Part shown: positions 11,321 through 21,197 of the stretch, piece after piece | Layout: the number at the start of each line of letters is the position of its first letter | How positions within the stretch are numbered: the stretch's first letter is position 1 | Source: Lineolata rhizophorae | Taxonomy: Eukaryota; Ascomycota; Dothideomycetes; Lineolatales; Lineolataceae | NCBI GenBank assembly: GCA_010093515.1 | Contig: MU001684.1 | Span: 672,212 to 713,724 of the forward strand | DNA length: 41,513 nt | Reading direction: 5' to 3' | Translations under genes and position numbers: made by a program | The notes under the pieces: generated by a model | What the model was told of the DNA's origin: nothing | The model's input: only the letters and a program-made list of their open reading frames with translations | The model's database searches: none

Positions 11321-14300
11321 ATGTCCGGCCGCGAGCGCAGACCCTCGACCAGTGCCCCGCTTTCGGACCTCCAAGGTCCTGTTGGGCCCGCTTTCAGCAG
11401 GCCAAAGCACAAGAGAACCTTCACTGGCTTCGGCCCGCAGGAGATCAAGAGCGTCGAGGCGTCAATTCCTGAGCCCGCGCGCGAGGCGTAAGTAACGGTT
11501 CACGATGATCCGCTTCGCTGCTGGACTTTTGTTGACGTCCGCCGCCTTTTAGCTGGAGCAAATACGTAAGCTCTACCCCGCAGCTTCCTTCAGACGTGGT
11601 CAATTGCTAACCCCCCGGCAGACCCCGAAGCCATTCTCCACCGTCGAAGAGTTCCAGGTGAGCGAGGGTCTGCGAATTAGCTCTCGGTCTTAGGCATTGC
11701 AATTGACCGGACAACTAGCGCGACACCATCCGTCATGTCGAAACTACACTGGCGCGGTCCCTCTACAACTGCGATGACTTGTGAGTTTGGTCCCCCCTAC
11801 CAGATCTGGCCGTCTGAGATCGTCACTCACAAGTCCCTCTAGCGCTACCTACGCCGGTACCGCGCTCGCTTTCCGGGACCGCCTGGTCATGGACTGGAAC
11901 AAGACCCAGCAGAACCAGACCTTCTCCGACCCGAAGCGCGTTTACTGTATGTCACAGGCCCACATTATAAGCTGCACACCAAACCCCCAACAACATAAAC
12001 TAATTGATATCCAGATCTTTCGCTGGAGTTCCTAATGGGGCGAGCTTTGGATAACGCCATGTTGAACGTGGGCCAGAAGGAAGTCGCGAGAGGCAAGTGA
12101 GATTCCAAACCGCCTTAATCACGCATCTAACACCGCCCAGACGGTCTTTCAAGTCTGGGATTTCGCGTTGAAGATGTGATCAGCCAGGAGCACGATGCCG
12201 CTCTTGGAAATGGCGGTCTTGGCCGCCTTGCGGCTTGCTTCCTCGACAGCATGGCCTCGCTCAACTATCCGGCTTGGGGCTATGGGTTGAGGTACCGGTA
12301 TGGTATCTTCAAGCAGGAGATCGTCGACGGCTACCAAGTCGAGGTTCCGGACTACTGGCTTGATTTCAATCCGTGGGAGTTCGCTCGGCACGACGTCACT
12401 GTGGACATACAGTTCTTTGGCTGGGTTAGGAAGTACCAGTACGTGCGACTACTAGAGAAGCAGAGGCTCGCGGGTATTAACCGTTGTGTTAGGGACGATG
12501 ACGGCAAGACTGTCAATGTCTGGGAGGGCGGTGAGACCGTACAAGCTGTCGCGTTCGATGTGCCGAGTAAGTAATGGAGGCCCCAATGAACCAGAGTGAG
12601 AGCTCTGCAAGCTGATCTATCAAAGTTCCTGGGTACGGTACCAGCACTACGAACAACTTGCGCCTTTGGGGTAGCAAAGCTGCAAGTGGGGAGTTCGACT
12701 TCCAAAAGTTTAATTCGGGTGACTACGAGAGCTCTGTAGCCGATCAACAGCGTGCCGAGACGATTTCCGCCGTGCTGTATCCGAATGACAAGTGAGTTGC
12801 CATTGGACCCCGCGATTGATTGAAGTTGCACTGATGCCTTCGTCCAAAGTCTCGATCGAGGCAAGGAACTGCGCCTAAAGCAGCAATACTTCTGGTGTGC
12901 TGCGTCCTTGCATGACATTGTCCGCCGCTTTAAGAAGACGAAGCGTGCCTGGAAGGAGTTCCCGACCCAAGTCGCCATTCAGCTCAACGATACCCACCCG
13001 ACATTGGCGATTCCTGAATTACAGCGGATTCTTGTTGATCAGGAAGGTTTGGAATGGGACGAGGCTTGGGAACGTAAGTTTTTCGCTGGAAGTCCACATG
13101 AATGTTCTGCGAAACTAATGTTTACTAGTCGTGTCGAAGACGTTCGGTTATTCCAACCACACTGTCCTCCCGGAGGCACTTGAAAAGTGGTCTGTGCCGC
13201 TCATGCAACACCTTTTGCCCCGTCACCTCCAGATTATCTACGACATCAACCTCGGCTTCCTTCAATATGTCGAGCGGACTTTCCCGAAGGAGCGCGACTT
13301 GCTGGGGAGGGTTTCAATCATTGAGGAATCGAACCCGAAGATGGTCCGCATGGCTTATCTTGCCATCATTGGTTCACACAAGGTTAACGGTGTTGCGGAA
13401 CTACACTCCGACTTGATCAAGACGACCATTTTCAAGGACTTCGTCAAGATCTACGGACCGGATAAGTTCACAAACGTGACCAATGGCATTACGCCTCGCC
13501 GCTGGCTGCACCAAGCCAACCCTCGACTGTCGGAACTGATTGCCTCGAAACTTGGAGGGTATGATTTTCTCAAAGACTTGACCATGCTTCACAAGCTCGA
13601 GGGCTTCCTTGACGACAAGGACTTCCGCAAGGAGTTCCAGGAAATCAAGTACGCCAACAAGGTTCGCCTTGCAAAACATATCAAGGACACGACTGGAGTT
13701 AGTGTGAATCCGTCGTCGCTCTTCGACGTGCAGGTGAAGCGTATGCACGAATACAAGCGCCAGCAACTCAACATCTTCGGCGTCATCCATCGGTATCTCG
13801 CGATAAAAAAGATGACTCCCGAGGAGAAGAAGAAGCTTGTGCCGCGCGTCTCCATCTTTGGCGGTAAAGCGGCCCCGGGTTACTGGATGGCCAAGACGGT
13901 GATCCACTTGATCTGCGAAGTGGGCCGAGTTGTCAACAGCGACCCCGACGTCGGCGACTTGCTCAAGGTCATCTTCGTCGAGGATTACAACGTCAGCAAG
14001 GCCGAGATCATTTGCCCGGCTTCCGACATCAGCGAGCACATCTCCACGGCGGGCACCGAAGCCTCGGGCACCAGCAACATGAAATTCGTCATCAATGGCG
14101 GGCTCATCATTGGAACATGCGACGGCGCAAACGTGAGTTGTTTCGACGCTAGTCTGCGAGGACGGAAAGCTAATCGAGGGCAGATTGAAATTACTCGCGA
14201 GATCGGCGAGGAAAACATATTCCTGTTCGGAAACATCGCTGAAGACGTGGAGGAGCTGAGGCACGCGCATTTGTACGGCAACTATCAGGTCGACCCTGCT

Positions 14301-14588
14301 CTTGCGTCCGTTTTCGACGCGATCCGCTCGGGCATGTTCGGAGACGCGGGGTCCTTCTCGGCTCTTGTCAACGGCATCGTCGATCACGGCGACTACTACC
14401 TGGTGTCGGACGACTTCGCGTCGTACTGCAAGACGCAGGAGCTTATCGACGAGGCGTACGCGAAGCAGGACGAGTGGATCACCAAGTGTGTCACTAGCGT
14501 GGCGCGTATGGGATTCTTCAGCAGCGACCGATGCATCGACGAATATGCGGAGATGATCTGGAACGTGGAGCCGCTGGCCCCAAAATAA
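11321..14588 (+). CDS. GPH1: Glycogen phosphorylase
   Basis: Eleven exons: 11321-11487, 11553-11565, 11622-11657, 11719-11780, 11843-11946, 12015-12092, 12141-12566, 12626-12791, 12850-13073, 13129-14132 and 14184-14588. They give 894 aa, close to the usual fungal length. The enzyme releases glucose-1-phosphate from glycogen with pyridoxal phosphate. The PLP lysine is K744 in [15 protein letters not shown]. Other family blocks are [70 protein letters not shown], and [14 protein letters not shown]. Exon 2 is only 13 nt (encoding WSKY plus one base). The intron after 12092 begins GC rather than GT. The last intron (14133-14183) is 51 nt, in frame and stop-free. The N-terminus is Ser/Arg-rich ([10 protein letters not shown], where yeast Gph1 is phosphoregulated), so control by phosphorylation is plausible but not shown. 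Confidence 0.97.
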
Positions 14589-15597
14589 AGGCACGCCATG
14601 CCTGCGGCAAAGGTGAGCGGGGCGGGGTGCAGAGGCAGGAGTGGAGTACCTATCTATCCAGGGGCTTGGGAGCGGTGACAAAGCGCGAGGGACAATGGGC
14701 GTAGCTAGCTGGTTGGCTTGCGGCTAAAGACTGCTTTGGCGGCCCCGAGAGGTTGCCCCTTTTCTTTTTGTTGTTTGCCTTCCTTCCTGTCATGTCATCT
14801 CTCCCTCCAAAGCACACACTTATCTCTAGCTTGTTGCGGTCGGGCCGGATGAGGTGAGGATGACTTGTTTTCCTCTCTCGTGCCGGCGGAGCCAACCGGT
14901 CAGGAGAAATGTAATGAAGAGCGCCCAATACACGTCTGGCATGCTATCTACTCGCACCCGTCGCGCGGCGGGCGAGCCCCGGAGAATAAAGTGGGACAAA
15001 CCAGGAAGGTGGTCACGCCTCCAGCGGCGCCGCTACACATGTCTACGCGGGACAGGACGGCGGGCGATTACATATAAGCGCGGGCGACAAGCTTGGGCAA
15101 TGCGTTTGCCGATCCGGATGGGCGGGCGGGCGGCGACGGGCGCACGCATGGCGCCATGATTTGCTGGAGAGGGAGGGAGAGAACAGGGCACGGCCGGGGC
15201 TGGACGGGGTTGGCCGGCGGGGGCCGGCGGAGGCAGCGGGGAGCGCCACCCAACGCCGTCCGAGCGCAGCGCAACGCGTCGCGGGCCCCGATCTCGCCGG
15301 CGGCTTCCAATCTGGCCCCGCCTCGTGGGCACCCACGCGCCGTTTGCCCGGGGCCTGGCCGCGAGGCGGCCCCCGGCGGCCGCGGCGGGCCCCTCGAGCG
15401 CCCCCGGAGGCCGGCGCGGGACGCCCGCGAGTGGCCCGATCCGCCCTCGCCTTGCGTCCTGCCGGGCCGGTAGGTACGGTACATATACATGGCACATGCA
15501 CTCGCCCATATATACGTACAACCTACAACGCCCAGGCAGGGCCCGCACATACGCGCCTTTCTCCCCACTACTGCCGCCCGCTTGCTCCTCTCTCGCG

Positions 15598-15622
15598 CAC
15601 ATACACACACGCACACACACGC
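15598..15622. repeat. CA-rich microsatellite
   Basis: An interrupted CA/CACG dinucleotide tract. Confidence 0.8.
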
Positions 15623-15919
15623 TTCCTCCCTCTCTCTTGTCGCTTGTCGCTTGTCTCTCATGCCCGTCTCGCGGCCGCGGCGCGTCCAGGGCCCCCCGAC
15701 GCTGCGTCTTTTTGGCCCGCTCGCATCGTTCTGGGCCGCCCGACCGTGTCCGACCTGCATGCAGGAAGGGAGCGAGATCGCGCCGCCGCGCCCGCGGCCC
15801 CCTTGTCCCCTCCCTTCTGCCCCTTGTTGTGGTCCACGGCGGCGGCGGCGGCGCGGACGCACGCGCGCGGTGGGGTGCTTTTTTTTTCGTGCACGATGCA
15901 CGCACAACAGAATGGCGGA

Positions 15920-15946
15920 GGCAAGGCGAGGCAAGGCAAGGCAAGG
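15920..15946. repeat. GCAAG pentanucleotide tandem repeat
   Basis: About five copies of GCAAG, one varied to GCGAG, lie in tandem. Confidence 0.8.
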
Positions 15947-16038
15947 TAGCCCGGAGACAACGCCTAGGGCCACTCAGGTAAGCAGGCCTGCCGCGTCTGT
16001 CCCGGGACACGGGCATCTGGCGTGAGTTTGCGCTGGAG

Positions 16039-16062
16039 GGTGGTGGTGGTGGTGGTGGTGGG
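16039..16062. repeat. GGT trinucleotide microsatellite
   Basis: About eight uninterrupted GGT units, with no coding frame that I accept. Confidence 0.85.
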
Positions 16063-16186
16063 CTGGATGGACGGCTGGACGAGCCGAAAACCGCCAGCAC
16101 CGTGACCAGCAGGACGGCGCATCGCGGCGCGGCGCCGCCACAGCCGCGGGAGCGGCGGCGGAAGCGAGCAGGACCAGGAGCTATCG

Positions 16187-16266
16187 CGGCGGCAGCAGCA
16201 GCAGCAGCAGCGGCGGCGGCGGCGGCAGCAAGGAGCAAGAAGCAGCAGCAGCAGCAACAGCAGCGC
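16187..16266. repeat. CAG/CGG trinucleotide repeat tract
   Basis: An 80-bp tract of mixed CAG, CGG and CAA units. It would encode poly-Gln, poly-Ala or poly-Ser depending on frame, but it lies in no gene that I can support. Confidence 0.85.
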
Positions 16267-16708
16267 AGGGCCGGCCGGCTTGTGCGACGGTGAGCGGGCT
16301 GCGAGTGGTGTCGACAACGCAGGCGCTCCACCAGAAATCGCGGCCCGGCCGCGAGTCCTGCGTGTACACATGGCCTCGCAGCTGGTTAGCCTCGCCGCCG
16401 GGCGCGCGTGCGCCGCCGGCACTAGCCCCTCTCCTCCCTCCCCCTCCCCCTCCGCCGCGTCCCGCGAACGGGGGAGGCGCACTAACGGCGAGGGGTGGGG
16501 GGAGGGGGTTGGGTGCAGAGGCTACGACGATGCAGCCCGAGAGTGCCAACACATCGCCATCATCTCGTCGGCCTGGGAAATCACAGATGCGCGCCGCCCG
16601 CCTCGCCCATGGCCCATCCTTGCCCGCCCGACTACATCTACCGCTGCGCCAGGCACCTCGGAGCTCTGCTCCCTCTCCTTCTCCTGCTCCTCTTCCCCCT
16701 CTCCTCCT

Positions 16709-16755
16709 GCTTGCTGCTGCTGCTGCTGCTGCTGCCGCTGCCGCTGCCGCCGACG
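16709..16755. repeat. CTG/CCG trinucleotide repeat tract
   Basis: About 15 triplets of CTG then CCG. It is in inverse complementary sense to the CAG/CGG tract 450 bp upstream, so the two could pair in a transcript. Confidence 0.85.
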
Positions 16756-17150
16756 CTTCTCGCCCGCCAGCGTACATACGTCCTGCGTGTCTCGCTTGGT
16801 CCGCCTCACCTAGACCGCTTATTTTCCTAGGTTGCCCTTACATGTATGCCGTTGGCGCCGGTCCAATAGCATACCTTAGCAGCGAGTCCTTTTTGCTGTT
16901 CTGCGCCCTCGCTCTGGTCTGATTCCCCGGTCTTTCCTTTCCTTTCTTTTTTTTCTCTCTCTGGGTTTTCCTTTTCCGACCTTTTATCCCAATTCTATTT
17001 TGCGTCTTCCCGATAGACCTCCCTGCATCGCCCCAAGCGGCTCGTTATCCGTTCCACCATCTTCGGCGTCCATACGTCCTCCGTTGACCTACTTCCTCCC
17101 CTCCGCCGTTGAGAACCTCGGGCCCGTACTCGGCCTCTCTGCAAAAGGCC

Positions 17151-19382
17151 ATGGCGGCTATGCAGGCCAACTCTCCCTGGCGCTGGTCCACCGCTGCCCC
17201 CTCCTCCACGAGGATCCCCCACAACCTCCCGCACGCCATGTCCATGACGAATCTCCATGAAGAGCCCGGCTGGGGCCATTGGACGCGTTCTCCCCCGTCT
17301 CCGACCACCTCCTCCATCTCCTCCGCCAGCCGATCGGTTACTCCGACTAATAATAATTCCACGAACCCATGGGCCACTTCGTCCTCCAGTGCTCCCAACA
17401 CCCCGCCAAAGGACGGCAGCCCGAAGTCGCTGACTCCGCCCTCCACCAGCCGCAGCACCACGCCCGTCGCTCCTCGGCCGGTGAAGCCGATTTATGCCCT
17501 GCCCTTTGGCTTTTCCACGGACAACATTGGCAGTACGCCCGAGAGGGCTCTCCTCAGCAGCAGGCCGTCCTTCGCCTCTGCTACGCCCACTCCGCTGACC
17601 GTCTCCATTGACTTGCCAATGTCTCCCGCCCATAATCCATTTAGAGAACTTCGAGAACCACAGGCCGTCAACCGAATAGTTACTCCGGCCGAGATCTCCC
17701 AGTTCCAGTTGGAATTGCCGAAGGTGCTGCAGCGCCAGCACTGGGATTCCCACAAAGCCCAGAGAGCCTACCAGTGGGCCGTCGTCAACCCGCGCACTGC
17801 TTTGTTGCTCTGCATGTGCAACGAGTTGTCCTTGTGTCCTCGAGCTCAACTCTACGGCCTTGGGGACAGGGGTCTGCCCTACGATGCGCGTGATTTTGCG
17901 GGCATCTTTTCCGATCCCCAGCGGGCGGCAGCCATGCAGTGGATGGTAGTAAGCAAGGAGCTGCCGCAAAACGGCCAGCACGTCGAATTCTCCACCCGTG
18001 AGATCGTACCTTTGGATGTGATCGAATCGGCCAAGCTAACCCATTCGGACTTTACAAAGGTGGAAAAGGTCAGATGGAAGGGTGACGTCGGCGAAGACGG
18101 CCGCGTCTTCGTGCGCAAAACGCTCGCCTACTCCCAGCAGCCGCAAAAGATTACCACGCTAGCTCAGATCCAGGAGTTTAAGAAGCTTGAGCACCCCCAC
18201 ATCTCTCGCATCATCTGCTCCTACTCCCGCGGCAATATGGTCGCTTACATTACCCCGGTTGCGCAGTGCAGCCTCGCCGACTACCTCATGCGCCAGCCCA
18301 GCCCCTCCCGGTCCCGCCTCCTGCTAGACTGGATCGCCGACCTCACCCAAGCCGTGGCCTTCCTCCACTCTCGTGATGTCCAGCATCGCTCCATCCGGCC
18401 CTCCAAGATCCTCATCGAAAGGGGCAAGGTGATGCTCGCCCCGTTTGGTATCGCACCTTCCACCGACAGCGGGTCACCCCGGTCGACCGCAACCAACCTC
18501 GTCCCTCCATACGCTTCCCCTCCTTCCTCGTCGATTTCCCCGTCCTCCGCATCTTCTTCGCCTTCTTCGTCCTCGCCCTCTCCCCTCCTCACATCCGGAG
18601 AAGCCTACATCTTCGCTTCGCCCGAGCTCATCGCGCGCCGCAAGTACGGCCGCTCCGGCGACGTCTTCTCCCTCGGCTGCGTCTTCCTGACGATGCTCTC
18701 CGCCGCGAAAGGCTGCCCCTCGCAGAACTTCGCCCGCTACCGGGCCGGCGCGTCCGGCGTCGGCGGCGACGCCTCCTTCCACGCCAACCTCGAGTGCGTC
18801 GCCGCCTGGATGACGCAGCTGCGGCGCGCGCCGTCGCCTCTGACCGCAGCCGCGGCCGCGGCCAACAACGGTGGCGCCGGCGCCGGCGCCGGCAGCGGCG
18901 CCGGCGAAATCGGCGCGGGCCTGAACCCCCACCACCAGCACCACCACCGTCGCGGGGACGCCGGCGCCGCGGCAGCCACCCGGGCCCTCGCCGAGGAGAA
19001 CCGCGCGCTCGACTTCGTCGAGGACATGCTGCGCTACATGCCCGGGGAGCGGGTCAAGATGCGCCGGCTGGCGCCGGTGGTGGACGAGTGGCGTAAGATG
19101 CGCGCCGGCGGGTCGCTCCGGCGGCGCAGCTTCGACAACGGGGTCCCGCTGGGGATGCGCGGGGCGGCGGGGGGCGGCGGTGGCGCCGTAGCCGGTGCTG
19201 GCGGTGGCGCCGGCGCGGTGGGCGTCGTCGGACACACGATGATGAACAGGGGGGCGACGGTCGGAGGGGTGACGTATGGTGGTGCTGGTGTAGGGGGCGG
19301 ATTGGGGAGGGGTGGTGCGGCGGATGCGCAGCTGAGGTGGGCGGATCTGGGCCTGTTGGACGGGTATTATAGCTCGCGCTGA
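17151..19382 (+). CDS. Protein kinase-like protein, predicted pseudokinase
   Basis: A single exon of 743 aa. I chose ATG 17151 because the upstream part of the frame has no ATG. Residues 1-160 are Ser/Thr/Pro-rich and disordered. A region of about 165-300 has no domain I recognise. A kinase fold spans about 300-680: K323 in VFVRKTL may be the beta-3 lysine; FKKLEHPHISRII follows helix C; the catalytic loop reads HRSIRPSKILIE (412-423), where HRDLKPxN is expected, so the catalytic Asp is Ser and the Mg-binding Asn is Lys; the DFG site reads APFG (430-433). The helix F block DVFSLGCVFLTML (504-516) is well kept. Residues about 435-485 are a Ser/Pro-rich insertion in the activation segment. Further Gly/Ala-rich repeats lie at about 565-590 and 665-725. 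The enzyme is probably inactive and may act as a scaffold. I cannot name an orthologue. Confidence 0.8.
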   Translation: MAAMQANSPWRWSTAAPSSTRIPHNLPHAMSMTNLHEEPGWGHWTRSPPSPTTSSISSASRSVTPTNNNSTNPWATSSSSAPNTPPKDGSPKSLTPPSTSRSTTPVAPRPVKPIYALPFGFSTDNIGSTPERALLSSRPSFASATPTPLTVSIDLPMSPAHNPFRELREPQAVNRIVTPAEISQFQLELPKVLQRQHWDSHKAQRAYQWAVVNPRTALLLCMCNELSLCPRAQLYGLGDRGLPYDARDFAGIFSDPQRAAAMQWMVVSKELPQNGQHVEFSTREIVPLDVIESAKLTHSDFTKVEKVRWKGDVGEDGRVFVRKTLAYSQQPQKITTLAQIQEFKKLEHPHISRIICSYSRGNMVAYITPVAQCSLADYLMRQPSPSRSRLLLDWIADLTQAVAFLHSRDVQHRSIRPSKILIERGKVMLAPFGIAPSTDSGSPRSTATNLVPPYASPPSSSISPSSASSSPSSSSPSPLLTSGEAYIFASPELIARRKYGRSGDVFSLGCVFLTMLSAAKGCPSQNFARYRAGASGVGGDASFHANLECVAAWMTQLRRAPSPLTAAAAAANNGGAGAGAGSGAGEIGAGLNPHHQHHHRRGDAGAAAATRALAEENRALDFVEDMLRYMPGERVKMRRLAPVVDEWRKMRAGGSLRRRSFDNGVPLGMRGAAGGGGGAVAGAGGGAGAVGVVGHTMMNRGATVGGVTYGGAGVGGGLGRGGAADAQLRWADLGLLDGYYSSR
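18880..18907. repeat. GCCGGC-rich tandem repeat within the pseudokinase
   Basis: Tandem GGCGCC/GCCGGC units encode an alternating Gly-Ala stretch in the pseudokinase C-lobe. It is a likely site of length variation. Confidence 0.7.
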
Positions 19383-21197
19383 AGAAGAGGGGCGTTCAGT
19401 CGCGTCCCGGGGAAGGAGGGATCCGGTCGATCCGTTCGCTTCTCATTTTTCCTTTTTTTCTTTTTTTTCTTTGGCCCCCATCTGTTGGTTTGACGGATCT
19501 GGAGTGCACGAGGTGAAACGAATCAAGTTGGATCACGAATGCGGCGCTTATAGTACGGAGTTTTTTTTTTTCTTTGTCTGGGCCCAGAGTACACGCACAC
19601 AGATAGGTCGGAGTACAAGAGTAGGCAGGTATTTGGGGGCTGGCGTTGGATTCTCTTTAGGAGGACCGTTTTTCTACGCGTTCTTGTCTATTAGTAAAAT
19701 TCTCCTTAAGGTTTCCTTTTTGCTTTCCGATTCTCCCACGTTTCCTCCGGTATATTTTGCTGTTTTTCGCCCCCCTTTTCACTTCCTGTTGAGCAAGTGG
19801 TTTGGGTCGGCCCATCTGATACCCCCGTACATTGTCAGCAAGCGTCAAGCGCGTTTTGTCCGGGTTTTCCATCGAATAAGCTGTTACTTCCATACTTGAA
19901 CGACAAAGCTGTGCAGTTCACATTTTCACCGTTTGATTTCTCGTCACTCAACATCAATAAGCCCTTATCTTTCCTACAGTAACACTTCTGGGCCACACGT
20001 CAATCATACCTATACTTCATTTCTCAGCATATTTGCGCCCGTTTACATATCCTTACCTCTCCTCCCCTTCTTTTTTGCGCAGTACTTTTTCCCCTCCTGG
20101 GAATTTCCCCCCGCATCTCGTTAGTTCTTGCCTGGCAATGTGTGCTAGATTGACTTGCGGATGTGAGCATATCGAAAGTCCGATAGATAAGGAATCGCGA
20201 GACTACCAAAGTAATCGGTGCGGACCAGAGCAGAAGAAGATTGAGTGCATCGGCGTATCGAAATTGAGAAAGTTGGCGACTGGTTGAAACTTCGCTTCGG
20301 GACTTGGTTGCTCGGTTGGTTGGCACGGAGTTTGTTTTCAGCGTCGTCTGTCTGTCTGTCCTTCTGTCATCAGGAGAAGTAGGCTGGTGGAGTTGCCAAT
20401 CGTGGGCCACAATGCGTAGCTCATGCGGTTTTGCTATGCTCCACCAAGATTTATAGAATTGACTCTTTCGTTAGGTTTGTTTGGGTCACTACGAAAACAA
20501 CTGCGTCCCGCATGGTGATCTAAAATTCGTAGACCAACCAGGGTCCTTTATCCATAATTGCATTGATGGCTGTACAGGTGATTACTCAAACCATATATTT
20601 GTCTACAAAGTCAATCTCAACTGTTTGCTAATACGTCCGGACTTCTACCATACCCACCCAAACGTTCCATACACTTGACCTCACATAGGACGTGTACCAC
20701 AAAAGCACAGTCGTACGCTTACATACGCACAATTGAACTAGACTGACTGTACAACGGGATCTCTATATTTAAGTACAAAGTGCCGAAAGGAGGCAGGCCT
20801 ATATCGCCATCCATTCAATACAGCCTGCCACCCGGCAAACCCCCTCTTGCACTTCACATCAAGGCCTTGCCCCAAAGTATGATACATACATACAAAGAAA
20901 AAAAGAGGCAAGCTCCGCATACGGAGGCTACCGCCATTCGTCCCTCCCGGCTCGCCATTTTTGAAGAGTGAGGTTGAAGCACGATGTAAATACACGGCTC
21001 GAACGTATCCCACCATCTTACATGGTCTCCACGATACGACTGAACAGATCATTCCTCCCCTACGTCAGTCCGAAACCCATACCGCACCGTTCCGCGTCCT
21101 CTCTCTCTCTCATTTTTTGCTTGTGTGTATTTGAGACATCCCACTCCCATTAGGTTTGATGCGAATTACACCACCCCGCCTCCCCCTCACCCGTCTC
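19383..21197. other. Intergenic between convergent genes
   Basis: This 1.8 kb lies between the pseudokinase and the mL44 gene. It is AT-richer than its surroundings, with T-rich tracts at 19447-19470 and 19561-19572 and a (GTCT)n tract at about 20345-20361. I see no domain, RNA gene or mobile element. Confidence 0.45.
20345..20361. repeat. Short GTCT tetranucleotide repeat
   Basis: Four GTCT-type units in tandem in the intergenic region. Confidence 0.7.

Larger units (their letters stand above)
14589..17150. other. 2.5-kb GC-rich interval with simple repeats; pseudokinase promoter or leader
   Basis: This lies between glycogen phosphorylase and the pseudokinase. It is extremely GC-rich in 15000-16800, and long open frames occur in most frames on both strands, as expected by chance at such composition; none has a domain. 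It holds a CA tract, a GCAAG tract, a GGT tract and two triplet tracts (entered separately), and a TATA-like CATATAAG near 15071-15078. The last 230 bp (about 16920-17150) are CT-rich like a leader. A YAG acceptor-like site at 17014-17016 could end a 5' UTR intron. I take the region as an unusually long regulatory or leader sequence. Confidence 0.45.

Noticed and set aside
13401-14681. 426-codon minus-strand frame antisense to glycogen phosphorylase
   Set aside because: It is a shadow of a highly conserved coding exon, with no recognisable domain.
15033-16482. Long open frames on both strands with poly-Cys, poly-Ala or poly-Leu runs
   Set aside because: They result from triplet repeats and very high GC content, overlap in most frames, and show no domain or sensible start context.
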